From the NCBI GenBank assembly GCA_007119395.1, contig SKPS01000053.1, forward strand, positions 1 to 7,215: a stretch of 7,215 nt of DNA. The letters are read 5' to 3'. Under the pieces are notes generated by a model. The model saw only the letters and a program-made list of their open reading frames with translations, searched no databases and was not told where the DNA came from. The position numbers were made by a program, and so were the translations under genes. This DNA comes from Lentimicrobiaceae bacterium (lineage in GTDB: Bacteria > Bacteroidota > Bacteroidia > Bacteroidales > SKPS01). Numbering within the stretch: the stretch's first letter is position 1; each line of letters opens with the position of its first letter. This document shows positions 1 through 6,235 of the stretch, piece after piece.

Positions 1-162
1 GGCGATCCGGCCGCCCTGCCCCGCCACGATGTGCCGGAAAGCCCGCTGGCGGCGGCGCAGGGGCAGATCGACACGCTGTTCGCCGGTGCGGATATTTCGG
101 CCGTGGTGGCAACGCTGGAAGCCGATGGCGGCGATCTGGCGGCAGCCGCATTGAAGGCGACA
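1..162 (+). CDS. 3-hydroxyisobutyryl-CoA hydrolase / enoyl-CoA hydratase-like fragment (partial at both ends)
   Basis: The frame is open from base 1 and reads GDPAALPRHDVPESPLAAAQ, then a stretch with IDTLFAGADISAVV and LEADGGDLAAAALKAT. This resembles the C-terminal third of 3-hydroxyisobutyryl-CoA hydrolases of the crotonase superfamily, which act in valine degradation; members have an I-D-x-x-F-A segment, an A-L-E-A-x-G-G segment and an A-x-x-T-L-K segment just before a conserved SPTSL motif. That motif never appears. After about base 160 the frame becomes unrelated residues and stops at 217-219, and those bases instead encode a YceI protein in another frame. GC is about 72% here against about 50% beyond, so it does not look native to this genome. 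The family call is from memory of the motif pattern. It is most likely an assembly chimera, less likely a transferred gene scrap. Confidence 0.45.
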
Positions 163-170
163 GGGTTGCA
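150..170. other. Probable chimeric junction between two unrelated genomes
   Basis: Left of about base 160 the coding frame is phase 1 with very GC-rich codons. Right of it the coding frame is phase 3 with about 50% GC and encodes a YceI domain. Each side makes sense as protein only up to this point, and the two frames do not join into one protein. Frame, composition and family all change within about 15 bases. The exact breakpoint cannot be fixed because both frames stay open for some distance across it. Confidence 0.6.
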
Positions 171-740
171 AGCGGTGATGCGCTTGAGGAGCAGTTACTG
201 GTTGGTGATGTACAGTTGATTGCCGACATTGAAGAGAGTTATGTAGCCTGGGTAGGGAGCAAGCCCACCGGAAAACACGACGGTAATGTGAAGTTGCGTG
301 ATGGCAGCCTGGAGTTCTCAGAAGGGGAACTGATCGGAGGCCGTTTTACCATTGAGATGGGTACCATTAAGGTGTTGGATATTGAAGATCCGGAAACCAA
401 CGAGCAGCTTCGTTCCCATTTAGTGCACCGTGACTTTTTCTATGTTGACAGTTTTCCGACGGCTGAATTTGTGATCACCGGTGTTGAGGAGATCCACCAT
501 GATGATTACACACACACCATCACCGGCAACCTCACCATGCGGGGTGTAACGAGAAGTATCAGCTTCAATGCCACTGTTGAGACCGATGAACACCGTTTTA
601 TTGCATCCTCACCGCAGTTTGTGGTCAACAGAGCCGAGTGGAATGTTCGCTATGGCTCACCTTCATTTTTCAACGATTTGAGAGACAACATTGTGCATGA
701 TGACATTGGGTTGAGGATACATTTGGTCGCTACCATGTAG
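162..740 (+). CDS. YceI-family lipocalin-like protein, N-terminus missing
   Basis: The readable protein begins RVASGDALEEQLLVGDVQLI and runs about 192 residues to the TAG at 738-740. Family landmarks appear in order: a strand with YVAWVGSKPTGKHDG (typical W-x-G-x-K-x-x-G-x-H-x-G), a GSLEF/GGRFTIEMGTIKV segment, D-I-E-D-P-E-T-N-E-Q-L-R-S-H-L, DFFYVDSFPTAEFVITGVEE, GNLTMRGVTRSISF, and the C-terminal RAEWNVRYGSPSFF with NDLRDNIVHDDIGLRIHLVA. YceI proteins form a lipocalin-like beta-barrel that binds polyisoprenoid or other amphipathic lipids, usually in the periplasm. The domain looks complete, but no start codon or signal peptide precedes it because it meets the high-GC junction near base 160. 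A TTG at 216 is possible as a start, but the frame upstream of it still reads as plausible protein, so I treat it as internal. The family call is strong; the true N-terminus is unknown. Confidence 0.85.
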   Translation, partial: RVASGDALEEQLLVGDVQLIADIEESYVAWVGSKPTGKHDGNVKLRDGSLEFSEGELIGGRFTIEMGTIKVLDIEDPETNEQLRSHLVHRDFFYVDSFPTAEFVITGVEEIHHDDYTHTITGNLTMRGVTRSISFNATVETDEHRFIASSPQFVVNRAEWNVRYGSPSFFNDLRDNIVHDDIGLRIHLVATM

Positions 741-761
741 TCCTGACCAGGAGATTAAAGC

Positions 762-844
762 AGGCATAGCCCAAGGGTTGGAGTGCGTGCGGTTTGTTTA
801 CCACTTGCACGCCATTCAACCTGATGGGCATGCCTCTTTTTTTT
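762..844 (+). terminator. Long hairpin plus eight-T tract ending the YceI gene
   Basis: The outer arms aggcatagccca (762-773) and tgggcatgcct (825-835) pair with one bulged base. The inner arms agggttggagtgcgtgc (774-790) and gcacgccattcaacct (807-822) continue the stem with a few mismatches, leaving a loop of about 16 bases. Eight consecutive T follow at 837-844. This is the form of a rho-independent terminator for the rightward gene, 21 bases after its stop. The leftward lipoprotein operon ends at 848 and would meet the same hairpin, but on that strand the T-run after the stem is poor (CTTTAATC), so termination in that direction would be weaker. Confidence 0.75.
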
Positions 845-847
845 GTT

Positions 848-1804
848 TTAAATATCGAGAATACACCTTATGGAGGCGGCATTTAAGCCCACCACTCCGG
901 TATTGGCTCGAAGGAGCACTTCTGAGTTGTAGATCAATTGTTGCACCATAGGGTGGGCTTCGGGTACAGTATCCAGCACCCAGAAGTAGCCAACTGCCTT
1001 GAGTTCGTTAAAGGTTACGGAGGGGCCGTATTTTCCACCACCTCGTGCACCAAAGCCCACCTCATTGGTAGCTCCAACGTTTTTGTACTGCCAGTAGGTG
1101 GTATCAGTCTCTTTCAGCTTACCACCTGCCACCTGGTGCCCACCCAAGAAGTCGCTCAGCTCGTCCCAGTCGTCAAAGGTTGGCATCCGCCATCCATCGG
1201 GGCAAATCCTGCCGGTCTGCACAGTGAATGCGTGGTACAGCCTGCCGTAGTTTTTCAGATTTGCTGAGTCATGATTATAAAAGAGGCCTGGATCGACCGG
1301 TCCGCCAAGAGAGGTAAGCGGATCTCCGTTGCTGAATCTGTCCACAGCAAGGTTTTCGGCCATCCATATCTGGTTGCCGATTCTCACAGCCCTGATGATA
1401 TTACCGCTGGCATCAGCATTGAGTTTAGTGGTGACAATCATGGTGCTGCCGTATCCGGTTCCCGCTTTGTTGGTGGCCCATGCCCTGACATAAAGCCTGC
1501 TGTTTGGCGGAAGGGTCCTGGCCATCATACTGAAAGGCCCCAGTCCTGCACCCTCGGCTGTTATATAGGAATCGCTGAGGGTAGGCACCCCTGATGTAGA
1601 CCAACAGAACCCACGCCCCTCAATGGCATACCCGTGATCATCTTTTACCAAGCCATGAAACATCGCCGAAAAGTATAAAACACTGTCAGGATCAAATGTT
1701 TCAACAACAGGTATATATCGATCCATCCGGTTACATCCACAAATCACCATACAAACACCCAGGACAATGGCAGGCAGAACTATTGTTATTTTTTTCCTTT
1801 TCAT
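848..1804 (-). CDS. FISUMP-domain lipoprotein, subtype II, divergent copy (fourth gene of the cluster)
   Basis: Predicted cell-envelope lipoprotein of 318 residues from the ATG at 1804. That start gives a compact signal peptide (MKRKK, hydrophobic core, lipobox ending ICGC, lipidated Cys24). An in-frame ATG at 1849 would add 15 residues before the charged region and is less likely. Residues about 32-127 are a fibronectin-III-like module (GRGFCWSTSGVPTLSD, then LYVRAWATNKAGTGYG). Residues about 132-317 are a FISUMP domain: IGNQIWMAENL, GRICPDGWRMPTFDDWDEL, GATNEVGF, and a terminal SIRC. It is closest in motif order to the gene at 3017-4009 (DDHG, GGKLKETDT, FGARGGG), so both are subtype II. 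Several usually firm positions are altered: YNW is YHA, PGG is GGG, and the WWTSTE site is YFWVLDT. It lies 67 bases after the preceding gene's stop and is the last gene before the terminator region. Molecular function is unknown. Confidence 0.85.
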   Translation of the reverse strand: MKRKKITIVLPAIVLGVCMVICGCNRMDRYIPVVETFDPDSVLYFSAMFHGLVKDDHGYAIEGRGFCWSTSGVPTLSDSYITAEGAGLGPFSMMARTLPPNSRLYVRAWATNKAGTGYGSTMIVTTKLNADASGNIIRAVRIGNQIWMAENLAVDRFSNGDPLTSLGGPVDPGLFYNHDSANLKNYGRLYHAFTVQTGRICPDGWRMPTFDDWDELSDFLGGHQVAGGKLKETDTTYWQYKNVGATNEVGFGARGGGKYGPSVTFNELKAVGYFWVLDTVPEAHPMVQQLIYNSEVLLRANTGVVGLNAASIRCILDI

Positions 1805-1871
1805 GACGCTTGGTCTATTATTTAACGGTTTGATATAAGACAATGGCATAGCTCATGCCGGTCTCTTTGGG

Positions 1872-2939
1872 TTACTCTTCATCTTCTTTAACGCACCGAA
1901 CCGAGAAGCCGTTCTGCATATCATAATGGTTTTTAAAAATTGATGTAAGGTCATAAGCCAGGGCACGCATAAAGGCCATGCCGGGGTATGTCTCAGTGGA
2001 AGTCCACCAAAAGCCATACTCTTTATGGAATCCAAACTGTCCGTTGATATATTCTCTGGCGCCGCCGGGCAAGCCTGTAAAACCGCTTTCATTGGTAGCA
2101 CCGAGGTTGGGTGCATTCCAAACGGTGGTTCCGGTTTGTTTCATCATCCCACCTATGTTCACCTCTTCGCCACGGTAGCCCGGGGGGGCGAGCACAACAG
2201 GATCCATGCCCAGGCTCTTCTCCACTTGCATCCAGTCGTCATCAGTGGGAACTCTCCACCCCTCAGGGCACAGACGTCCGGTGTTTACAGCATGCCAGTT
2301 GTACAATGCGCCATACAGATCGCGGTACGTAGCGGCATTGTTACTGTACCAGCACCGCCCCATTGTCGACAGGTTACCCCAGTCGTTGTTCACGGTTACC
2401 TCTGGGATGGGTGTTCCGTCGTTCAGATGGGTAACCTTCAGGTTTTCCATCATCCACACAATGCCGCCAATATTCTTCAACCGGTACTCGTTGTCATCGA
2501 AATCACGCATCAGGTTTGAATGGGTTTCGAACGAGAACACCTCTCCGTATCCGGCCCCATGGCTATTCACTGCGTAGGCCCTCACATAGTAGCGCGTTGA
2601 GGGTTTTAACCCCGACATCACAGACACAAAACGGTTGGCACCCTCCCCTTCGCGGGAACGATCGTCGTCAATCGTTGGGTTGGGATGCGTGCTCCAACAC
2701 AAACCCTTCTCCGTAATCAGATCCCCCGCATCAGAAATTGCCTCACCACCACTGATCGCCTCCTCAATACAAATACCTTCAACCGGCAATGTAGTCAGTA
2801 CAGGCACCTTGTCGGAAACATCTTTTTTGCACCCTGACACAAACAGCAAAACAGAGAAAAGAATCACCCATATTCCGGATAGGTGCATAGGGGTCAAACG
2901 CCTTGTAAAGACATTGAAGCGGGACTTGTTAGTTGTCAT
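1872..2939 (-). CDS. FISUMP-domain lipoprotein, subtype I (third gene of the cluster)
   Basis: Predicted lipoprotein of 355 residues. The N-terminus has a basic region (KSRFNVFTRR), a hydrophobic core (WVILFSVLLF) and lipobox VSGC with lipidated Cys37, followed by KKD. An ATG at residue 18 (base 2888) is an alternative start. Residues about 45-139 form a fibronectin-III-like module with TEKGLCWSTHPNPTIDD, LKPSTRYYVRAYAVNSHGAG and YGEVFSFET. Residues about 146-352 form the FISUMP domain: IVWMMENLKVTHLNDGTPIP, YGALYNWHAVNTGRLCPEG, WRVPTDDDWMQVE, NLGATNESGF, GLPGG, WWTSTE and a final GFSVRCVK. It matches the gene at 4032-5087 more closely than its immediate neighbours, and shares a leader motif with it. 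A 77-base gap separates it from the gene before it, long enough for an internal promoter. The domain family is widespread in Bacteroidota and Fibrobacter; its biochemical role is not established. Confidence 0.9.
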   Translation of the reverse strand: MTTNKSRFNVFTRRLTPMHLSGIWVILFSVLLFVSGCKKDVSDKVPVLTTLPVEGICIEEAISGGEAISDAGDLITEKGLCWSTHPNPTIDDDRSREGEGANRFVSVMSGLKPSTRYYVRAYAVNSHGAGYGEVFSFETHSNLMRDFDDNEYRLKNIGGIVWMMENLKVTHLNDGTPIPEVTVNNDWGNLSTMGRCWYSNNAATYRDLYGALYNWHAVNTGRLCPEGWRVPTDDDWMQVEKSLGMDPVVLAPPGYRGEEVNIGGMMKQTGTTVWNAPNLGATNESGFTGLPGGAREYINGQFGFHKEYGFWWTSTETYPGMAFMRALAYDLTSIFKNHYDMQNGFSVRCVKEDEE

Positions 2940-3016
2940 GATCAGATTCGTTGGTTTGGCAGGTTAAGCCGTTGACTATATATATTACGATACAATAATA
3001 AGGAAAAAGTATGAAT
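2940..3016 (-). promoter_or_regulatory. Intergenic leader before the third lipoprotein gene
   Basis: This 77-base gap is AT-rich and is one of the larger gaps inside the lipoprotein cluster (22 bases between first and second genes). On the minus strand TACTTTTT (3011-3004) is one mismatch from the Bacteroidota -7 consensus TAnnTTTG, followed by an AT-rich run and then CAACGAA (2953-2947) seven bases before the ATG. The same CAACGAA lies nine bases before the ATG of the first gene in the cluster. I infer a duplicated leader, possibly with a weak internal promoter. No hairpin terminator is visible. Confidence 0.35.
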
Positions 3017-4009
3017 CTATTTTGTTTTCAGGCACCTAACTGAGAGGCCTCGTTGTCTTGGGTGGAAATGGCGGAGATTTGAGGCAGCGTTGTAGGCCAT
3101 GTGTTGGCACCAGGCGTTGTTCGACACATATCCATCTTTAGCCCAGTAATAGGCGTGTTGCCGGATTTCGGAGTAAGTGGTTTGTTCAGCAACGAAGATC
3201 CCTCCGGGTCTGGCGTTGAAGCCGGTGCTGTTGGTGGCAGTGGTATTGGGTGGCGCCCAGGTAAGTGTATCCTGCTCTTTAAGCTCGCCACCGGAATAGG
3301 CTGCTCCCCCCAGCCAACTGTTCAGCTCATACCAGTCGTCATTGGAAGGGACCTGCCACCCTTCGGGGCACAGCTTTCCGGTTTCTACGGCATACCAGTT
3401 GTACAGTTTACCATACAGTGTGTGGTGTGAAGCAGAATCATCATTGTAGTAGTAGTAACCTGCGTTCATGCCGGCGGGTTGAAGCGCTGTTCCATGCCTG
3501 AGGGGGGTGCCGTCGTTAAGATGGGAAGCGATGAGGTTCTCCGACATCCAGAGCTGTTTGCCGATCTTCATGGTCTGATAGGCATTGCCATTGACATCAT
3601 ACAACTTGGTGGTATAGATCACCATGGTATTACCATACCCTATGCCTGCATCTGACAAGGCCCATGCACGAAGGAAATACCGGTTGTCTGGCATCAGTTG
3701 GTCCAGCACCAGTTCAAACTCACCTGTACCTGCGCCTGCCATCATATGAAAATCGCCAATCACAGGAATTCCTTCAACAGACCAGCAAACACCCCGTGCT
3801 TCCACCTTCACACCATGGTCTTCCACCACGATGCCGCCTGTCCATGCGGAGGTACTTCCCACATCGCGTGGATCCAGGGTGATCACCTCAGGCGGGAGTG
3901 CCTCCTTGCTGCACCCCGGAGTGATACTGAAGGCAATCAGCAGCAGCAACACAAATAAAAGGGCACCTTCAACCGGCACGAAATTCACACGGAGCATAGA
4001 GACTGCCAT
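3017..4009 (-). CDS. FISUMP-domain lipoprotein, subtype II (second gene of the cluster)
   Basis: Predicted lipoprotein of 330 residues. The signal peptide has a long hydrophobic core (ALLFVLLLLIAFSI) and ends TPGC, giving Cys33 as the lipidated residue; Pro before Gly is unusual, but the pattern still fits. Residues about 41-135 form a fibronectin-III-like module with VVEDHGVKVEARGVCWS, GAGTGEFEL, YFLRAWALSDAGIGYG. Residues about 137-328 form the FISUMP domain: VNGNAYQTMKIGKQLWMSEN, SHLNDGTPL, YGKLYNWYAVETGKLCPEGW, VPSNDDWYEL, TNSTGFNARPGG and a terminal GLSVRCLK. It keeps the family landmarks better than its subtype II partner at 848-1804, though the WWTSTE site reads YYWAKD. The start is 22 bases after the stop of the first gene, so the two are very likely co-transcribed. 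Function is unknown; the envelope location is inferred from the lipobox. Confidence 0.88.
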   Translation of the reverse strand: MAVSMLRVNFVPVEGALLFVLLLLIAFSITPGCSKEALPPEVITLDPRDVGSTSAWTGGIVVEDHGVKVEARGVCWSVEGIPVIGDFHMMAGAGTGEFELVLDQLMPDNRYFLRAWALSDAGIGYGNTMVIYTTKLYDVNGNAYQTMKIGKQLWMSENLIASHLNDGTPLRHGTALQPAGMNAGYYYYNDDSASHHTLYGKLYNWYAVETGKLCPEGWQVPSNDDWYELNSWLGGAAYSGGELKEQDTLTWAPPNTTATNSTGFNARPGGIFVAEQTTYSEIRQHAYYWAKDGYVSNNAWCQHMAYNAASNLRHFHPRQRGLSVRCLKTK

Positions 4010-4031
4010 TTTGCATTGGGTATATTCATTT

Positions 4032-5087
4032 TCATCCGTTTCTCTCTTTGATACAACGTACCGCGTAGCCGTTACGTTTGATCGACTGTCCTCTGAACAC
4101 AGTGTTCCTGAGATGGTTCAGGCGGCGCGATATGGCCATCAGCGAATCCATTTCGGTACTGGTCCACCAACGTGCATACCTTCCGACGTCTCGATAGGAT
4201 CCATACAGGTCGCGGTAGCCACCAGGCAGACCGTTGAATTCACTGCTGTTGGTGGCACCGACATTGGGAGAAAGCCATAGTTCGGTTCCCCGGGACTTCA
4301 TCACACCACCGGAATTGGTCAGCTCTCCACGCCAATCAAATAAAAGCAAATCATCAACAGACATCCCAAGATACACCTCCAGTGTCAGCCAGTCAGCATC
4401 AGCAGGAACCCTCCATCCTACAGGGCACAGCTTGCCCGACTCAACAGCAACCCAATTGTACAGTGCACCATACAACAATTTATTGGCTGCCTCATCTTTG
4501 TTATAATAGCTGTATGCCGGCTCTGTAGCCTGGAACCACTGTGTGTTGGAATGGATCTGTTCAATCGGAGTGCCATCGCGCAACCTGCTCACATAGAGGT
4601 TCTCGGTCATCCACACCTGCTCACCGAATGACTTGATGTGGTACTTGTTGCCGTCAATATCATATACATGCGGCGGGTGAGAAGTAAAAATGACCTCATT
4701 GCCGTAGCCCACACCATGGCTGTTGATGGCGTAAGCCCGTACAAAATAAGTTGTATTTGGGCTCAGGTTGTTGATCTGGCTTTGATAGGTATTGGCACCC
4801 ATCCCTTCACTGGAGTGCTTGTCGCTCAATGTGGGATCTGGAGACCTGCTCCACACCAACCCTTTTTCGGTCACCAGGTCATCGCCATCGGAGATAATCC
4901 GACCGCCACCCATGGCTGATTCAGGTTCTATCTGGTCAACGGGCAATGTCTCGAGTACCGGTACCGGAATGGGGTCTTCCTTTCCTCCGCAGGCAGAAAG
5001 CAACCAGAGCATCATAAGAAGAGGCAGTACAACCCCTCCGGAAAGGGAAGTAGTCCGGACAAGGCAAACGTCGGCAAAGGGTTTCAT
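4032..5087 (-). CDS. FISUMP-domain lipoprotein, subtype I (first gene of the cluster)
   Basis: Predicted lipoprotein of 351 residues with a canonical lipobox LSAC (lipidated Cys33) after the hydrophobic core VVLPLLMMLWLL. Cys33 is followed by GGKEDP, an acidic stretch that in some Bacteroidota favours surface export, though this is only suggestive. Residues about 42-137 form a fibronectin-III-like module (LVTEKGLVWSRSPDPTLSDK, LSPNTTYFVRAYAINSHGVG). The Cys usual before Trp-Ser in this module is Val here. Residues about 143-347 are the FISUMP domain: YDIDGNKYHIKSFGEQVWMT, ENLYVSRLRDGTPIEQ, YGALYNWVAVESGKLCPVGW, VPADADWLTLE, NVGATNSSEFNGLPGG, WWTSTE and YAVRCIKE. It is the promoter-proximal gene, divergent from ribD, with a candidate -7 box about 55 bases upstream. 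Its nearest relative in the window is the third gene, not the adjacent second. Function is unknown. Confidence 0.9.
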   Translation of the reverse strand: MKPFADVCLVRTTSLSGGVVLPLLMMLWLLSACGGKEDPIPVPVLETLPVDQIEPESAMGGGRIISDGDDLVTEKGLVWSRSPDPTLSDKHSSEGMGANTYQSQINNLSPNTTYFVRAYAINSHGVGYGNEVIFTSHPPHVYDIDGNKYHIKSFGEQVWMTENLYVSRLRDGTPIEQIHSNTQWFQATEPAYSYYNKDEAANKLLYGALYNWVAVESGKLCPVGWRVPADADWLTLEVYLGMSVDDLLLFDWRGELTNSGGVMKSRGTELWLSPNVGATNSSEFNGLPGGYRDLYGSYRDVGRYARWWTSTEMDSLMAISRRLNHLRNTVFRGQSIKRNGYAVRCIKERNG

Positions 5088-5141
5088 ATCATCGGGTTCG
5101 TTGCAATCATAATAATGGATGCATCAATAAAATATTACATA

Positions 5142-5149
5142 CAAAAATA
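5142..5149 (-). promoter_or_regulatory. Candidate -7 box for the lipoprotein operon
   Basis: The minus strand reads TATTTTTG, an exact match to the Bacteroidota primary sigma factor -7 consensus TAnnTTTG. It would start transcription around 5136 and leave a leader of about 50 bases before the ATG at 5087. I see no clear -33 TTTG at the expected distance. The region is AT-rich, so a chance match is possible. Confidence 0.4.
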
Positions 5150-5161
5150 GATAAAATTTCT

Positions 5162-5169
5162 TAGGTTTG
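5162..5169 (+). promoter_or_regulatory. Candidate -7 box for ribD
   Basis: TAGGTTTG matches TAnnTTTG exactly and sits only 12 bases from the oppositely oriented candidate box for the lipoprotein operon. A start a few bases downstream would fall at about 5174-5177, on top of the GTG taken as the ribD start. That implies either a leaderless message or initiation at the downstream ATG (5195). No convincing -33 element is visible. Confidence 0.35.
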
Positions 5170-5173
5170 CGGT

Positions 5174-6235
5174 GTGAAGGGTGATGAAATATTTATGCGG
5201 CGTGCCATTGAGTTGGCATTACATGGCGAGGGATTAACACCTCCGAATCCGATGGTTGGGTGTGTGATTGTTTCGCAAGGAGTTATCATAGGTGAAGGGT
5301 ACCACCACCGTTACGGCGGGCCTCATGCTGAGGTGGTTGCCATTGAGAGCGTCCGGGATCCGGCCTCTTTGCGGGGTGCTACTCTGTACGTCACACTGGA
5401 ACCTTGCAGCCACCATGGCAACACACCACCGTGCGCTGATCTGATTGTTGAGCAAGGGATCGGCCGTGTGGTGATGGGTTCTGTTGACAGCAATCCGCTG
5501 GTTGCCGGAAGAGGCATCAGCAGGTTACGCGATGCAGGGATAGAGACAACCACCGGGGTATTGTCTGAGCGTTGCAGGCAGATCAACGCGCCGTTTTTCA
5601 CCTTCCACGAGCGGAAGCGCCCCCATATTGTGCTGAAATGGGCTGAAACCCTCGATGGCTTTCTGGACATCTGCAGAGAGGATGACACAACCCCACATAT
5701 CAACTGGATCACTGATCCTATGTTAAAAACACTCGTTCACCGTTGGCGTGCAGCCACCGGTGCCATCCTGGCAGGGGCACATACCGTGATCAACGACAAC
5801 CCACAGCTTACCACCCGTGAATGGCCGGGCAACAACCCCATCAGGATCATACTTGACCCACAAGGGATGCTTGATCACTCGCACAAAGTATTTGGCCGCG
5901 AAGCAGAAACATGGCTGTACACCTCCGGCAAAAAAAAGATGCCCAACCACGTGGTGATCAAACAGATTGCACCTGATACAACCCATTTGCCTGAAACCGT
6001 ACTGACCGACTTATACCGGCACAAGGTGCAGTCGCTCATTGTTGAGGGGGGTGCACACACGCTTGGATCATTCATCCGGAAAGGGCTTTGGGATGAAGCC
6101 AGGGTTTTTGTGGGCGCCAAATGCTTCCATAAAGGGGTCGCTGCACCCCACATCACAGGAACAGTACAAGAAGTTATCCACCTGGGTGTTGACACATTAA
6201 CCATCATCACCAACAAATCCCCCCAGTATCCGTGA
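5174..6235 (+). CDS. ribD: RibD: diaminohydroxyphosphoribosylaminopyrimidine deaminase / 5-amino-6-(5-phosphoribosylamino)uracil reductase
   Basis: Bifunctional riboflavin biosynthesis enzyme, cytosolic, catalysing the deamination and the NADPH-dependent side-chain reduction that follow GTP cyclohydrolase II. The N-terminal deaminase (residues about 1-145) has the substrate-site TPPNPMVG and the zinc ligands His51 in PHAE (with catalytic Glu53), Cys78 in EPCSHHG and Cys87 in PPCADL. The C-terminal reductase (about 148-345) has LKWAETLDGFLD, the cofactor-region AILAGAHTVINDNPQLTTRE, NPIRIILDP and LIVEGGAHTLGSFI. At 353 residues it is close to normal length, so both activities are expected. The GTG start is chosen because the extra KGDEIFMRRAIELA matches how many family members begin; ATG at 5195 is the alternative. 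It overlaps the transporter gene downstream by four bases. No FMN riboswitch fits in the 86-base upstream gap. Confidence 0.95.
   Translation: MKGDEIFMRRAIELALHGEGLTPPNPMVGCVIVSQGVIIGEGYHHRYGGPHAEVVAIESVRDPASLRGATLYVTLEPCSHHGNTPPCADLIVEQGIGRVVMGSVDSNPLVAGRGISRLRDAGIETTTGVLSERCRQINAPFFTFHERKRPHIVLKWAETLDGFLDICREDDTTPHINWITDPMLKTLVHRWRAATGAILAGAHTVINDNPQLTTREWPGNNPIRIILDPQGMLDHSHKVFGREAETWLYTSGKKKMPNHVVIKQIAPDTTHLPETVLTDLYRHKVQSLIVEGGAHTLGSFIRKGLWDEARVFVGAKCFHKGVAAPHITGTVQEVIHLGVDTLTIITNKSPQYP

Larger units (their letters stand above)
848..5087 (-). repeat. Protein-level tandem duplication: two copies of a two-gene lipoprotein unit
   Basis: In transcription order the four genes alternate subtype I, II, I, II. 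Subtype I (4032-5087, 1872-2939) shares TEKGL.WS..P.PT, VRAYA.NSHG.GYG, LGM, GG.MK, GLPGG and WWTSTE. Subtype II (3017-4009, 848-1804) shares a DHG motif, RG.CWS, RAWA, LGG, GG.LKE.DT and F.AR.GG, and lacks WWTSTE. Copy one spans about 5087-3017 and copy two about 2939-848. DNA identity is too low to be recent, so this is an old duplication read from protein motifs rather than a nucleotide repeat. Confidence 0.65.

Noticed and set aside
1..740. A natural hydrolase-YceI fusion protein.
   Set aside because: The two segments are in different frames, with a stop at 217-219 in the hydrolase frame.
2025..2519. Long open frame on the plus strand opposite the third lipoprotein gene (and similar ones across the cluster).
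   Set aside because: It lies antisense to a gene with clear domain motifs, has no recognisable features of its own, and is expected at this GC content.
848..5087. Possible diversity-generating retroelement target proteins, because of the lectin-like C-termini.
   Set aside because: No reverse transcriptase, template repeat or accessory gene is in the window, and the differences among copies are spread along the whole proteins rather than at adenine positions.
848..5087. Type IX secretion C-terminal domains on the lipoproteins.
   Set aside because: All four end directly after the FISUMP (V/I)RC motif with no extra sorting domain; they carry lipoboxes instead.
5118..5125. Operator candidate: perfect palindrome gatgcatc in the divergent promoter region.
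   Set aside because: Eight bases with no flanking extension is common by chance and no partner site is nearby.
5088..5173. FMN riboswitch upstream of ribD.
   Set aside because: The gap is only 86 bases, AT-rich, and has none of the conserved helices of that element; a known FMN element needs more room.
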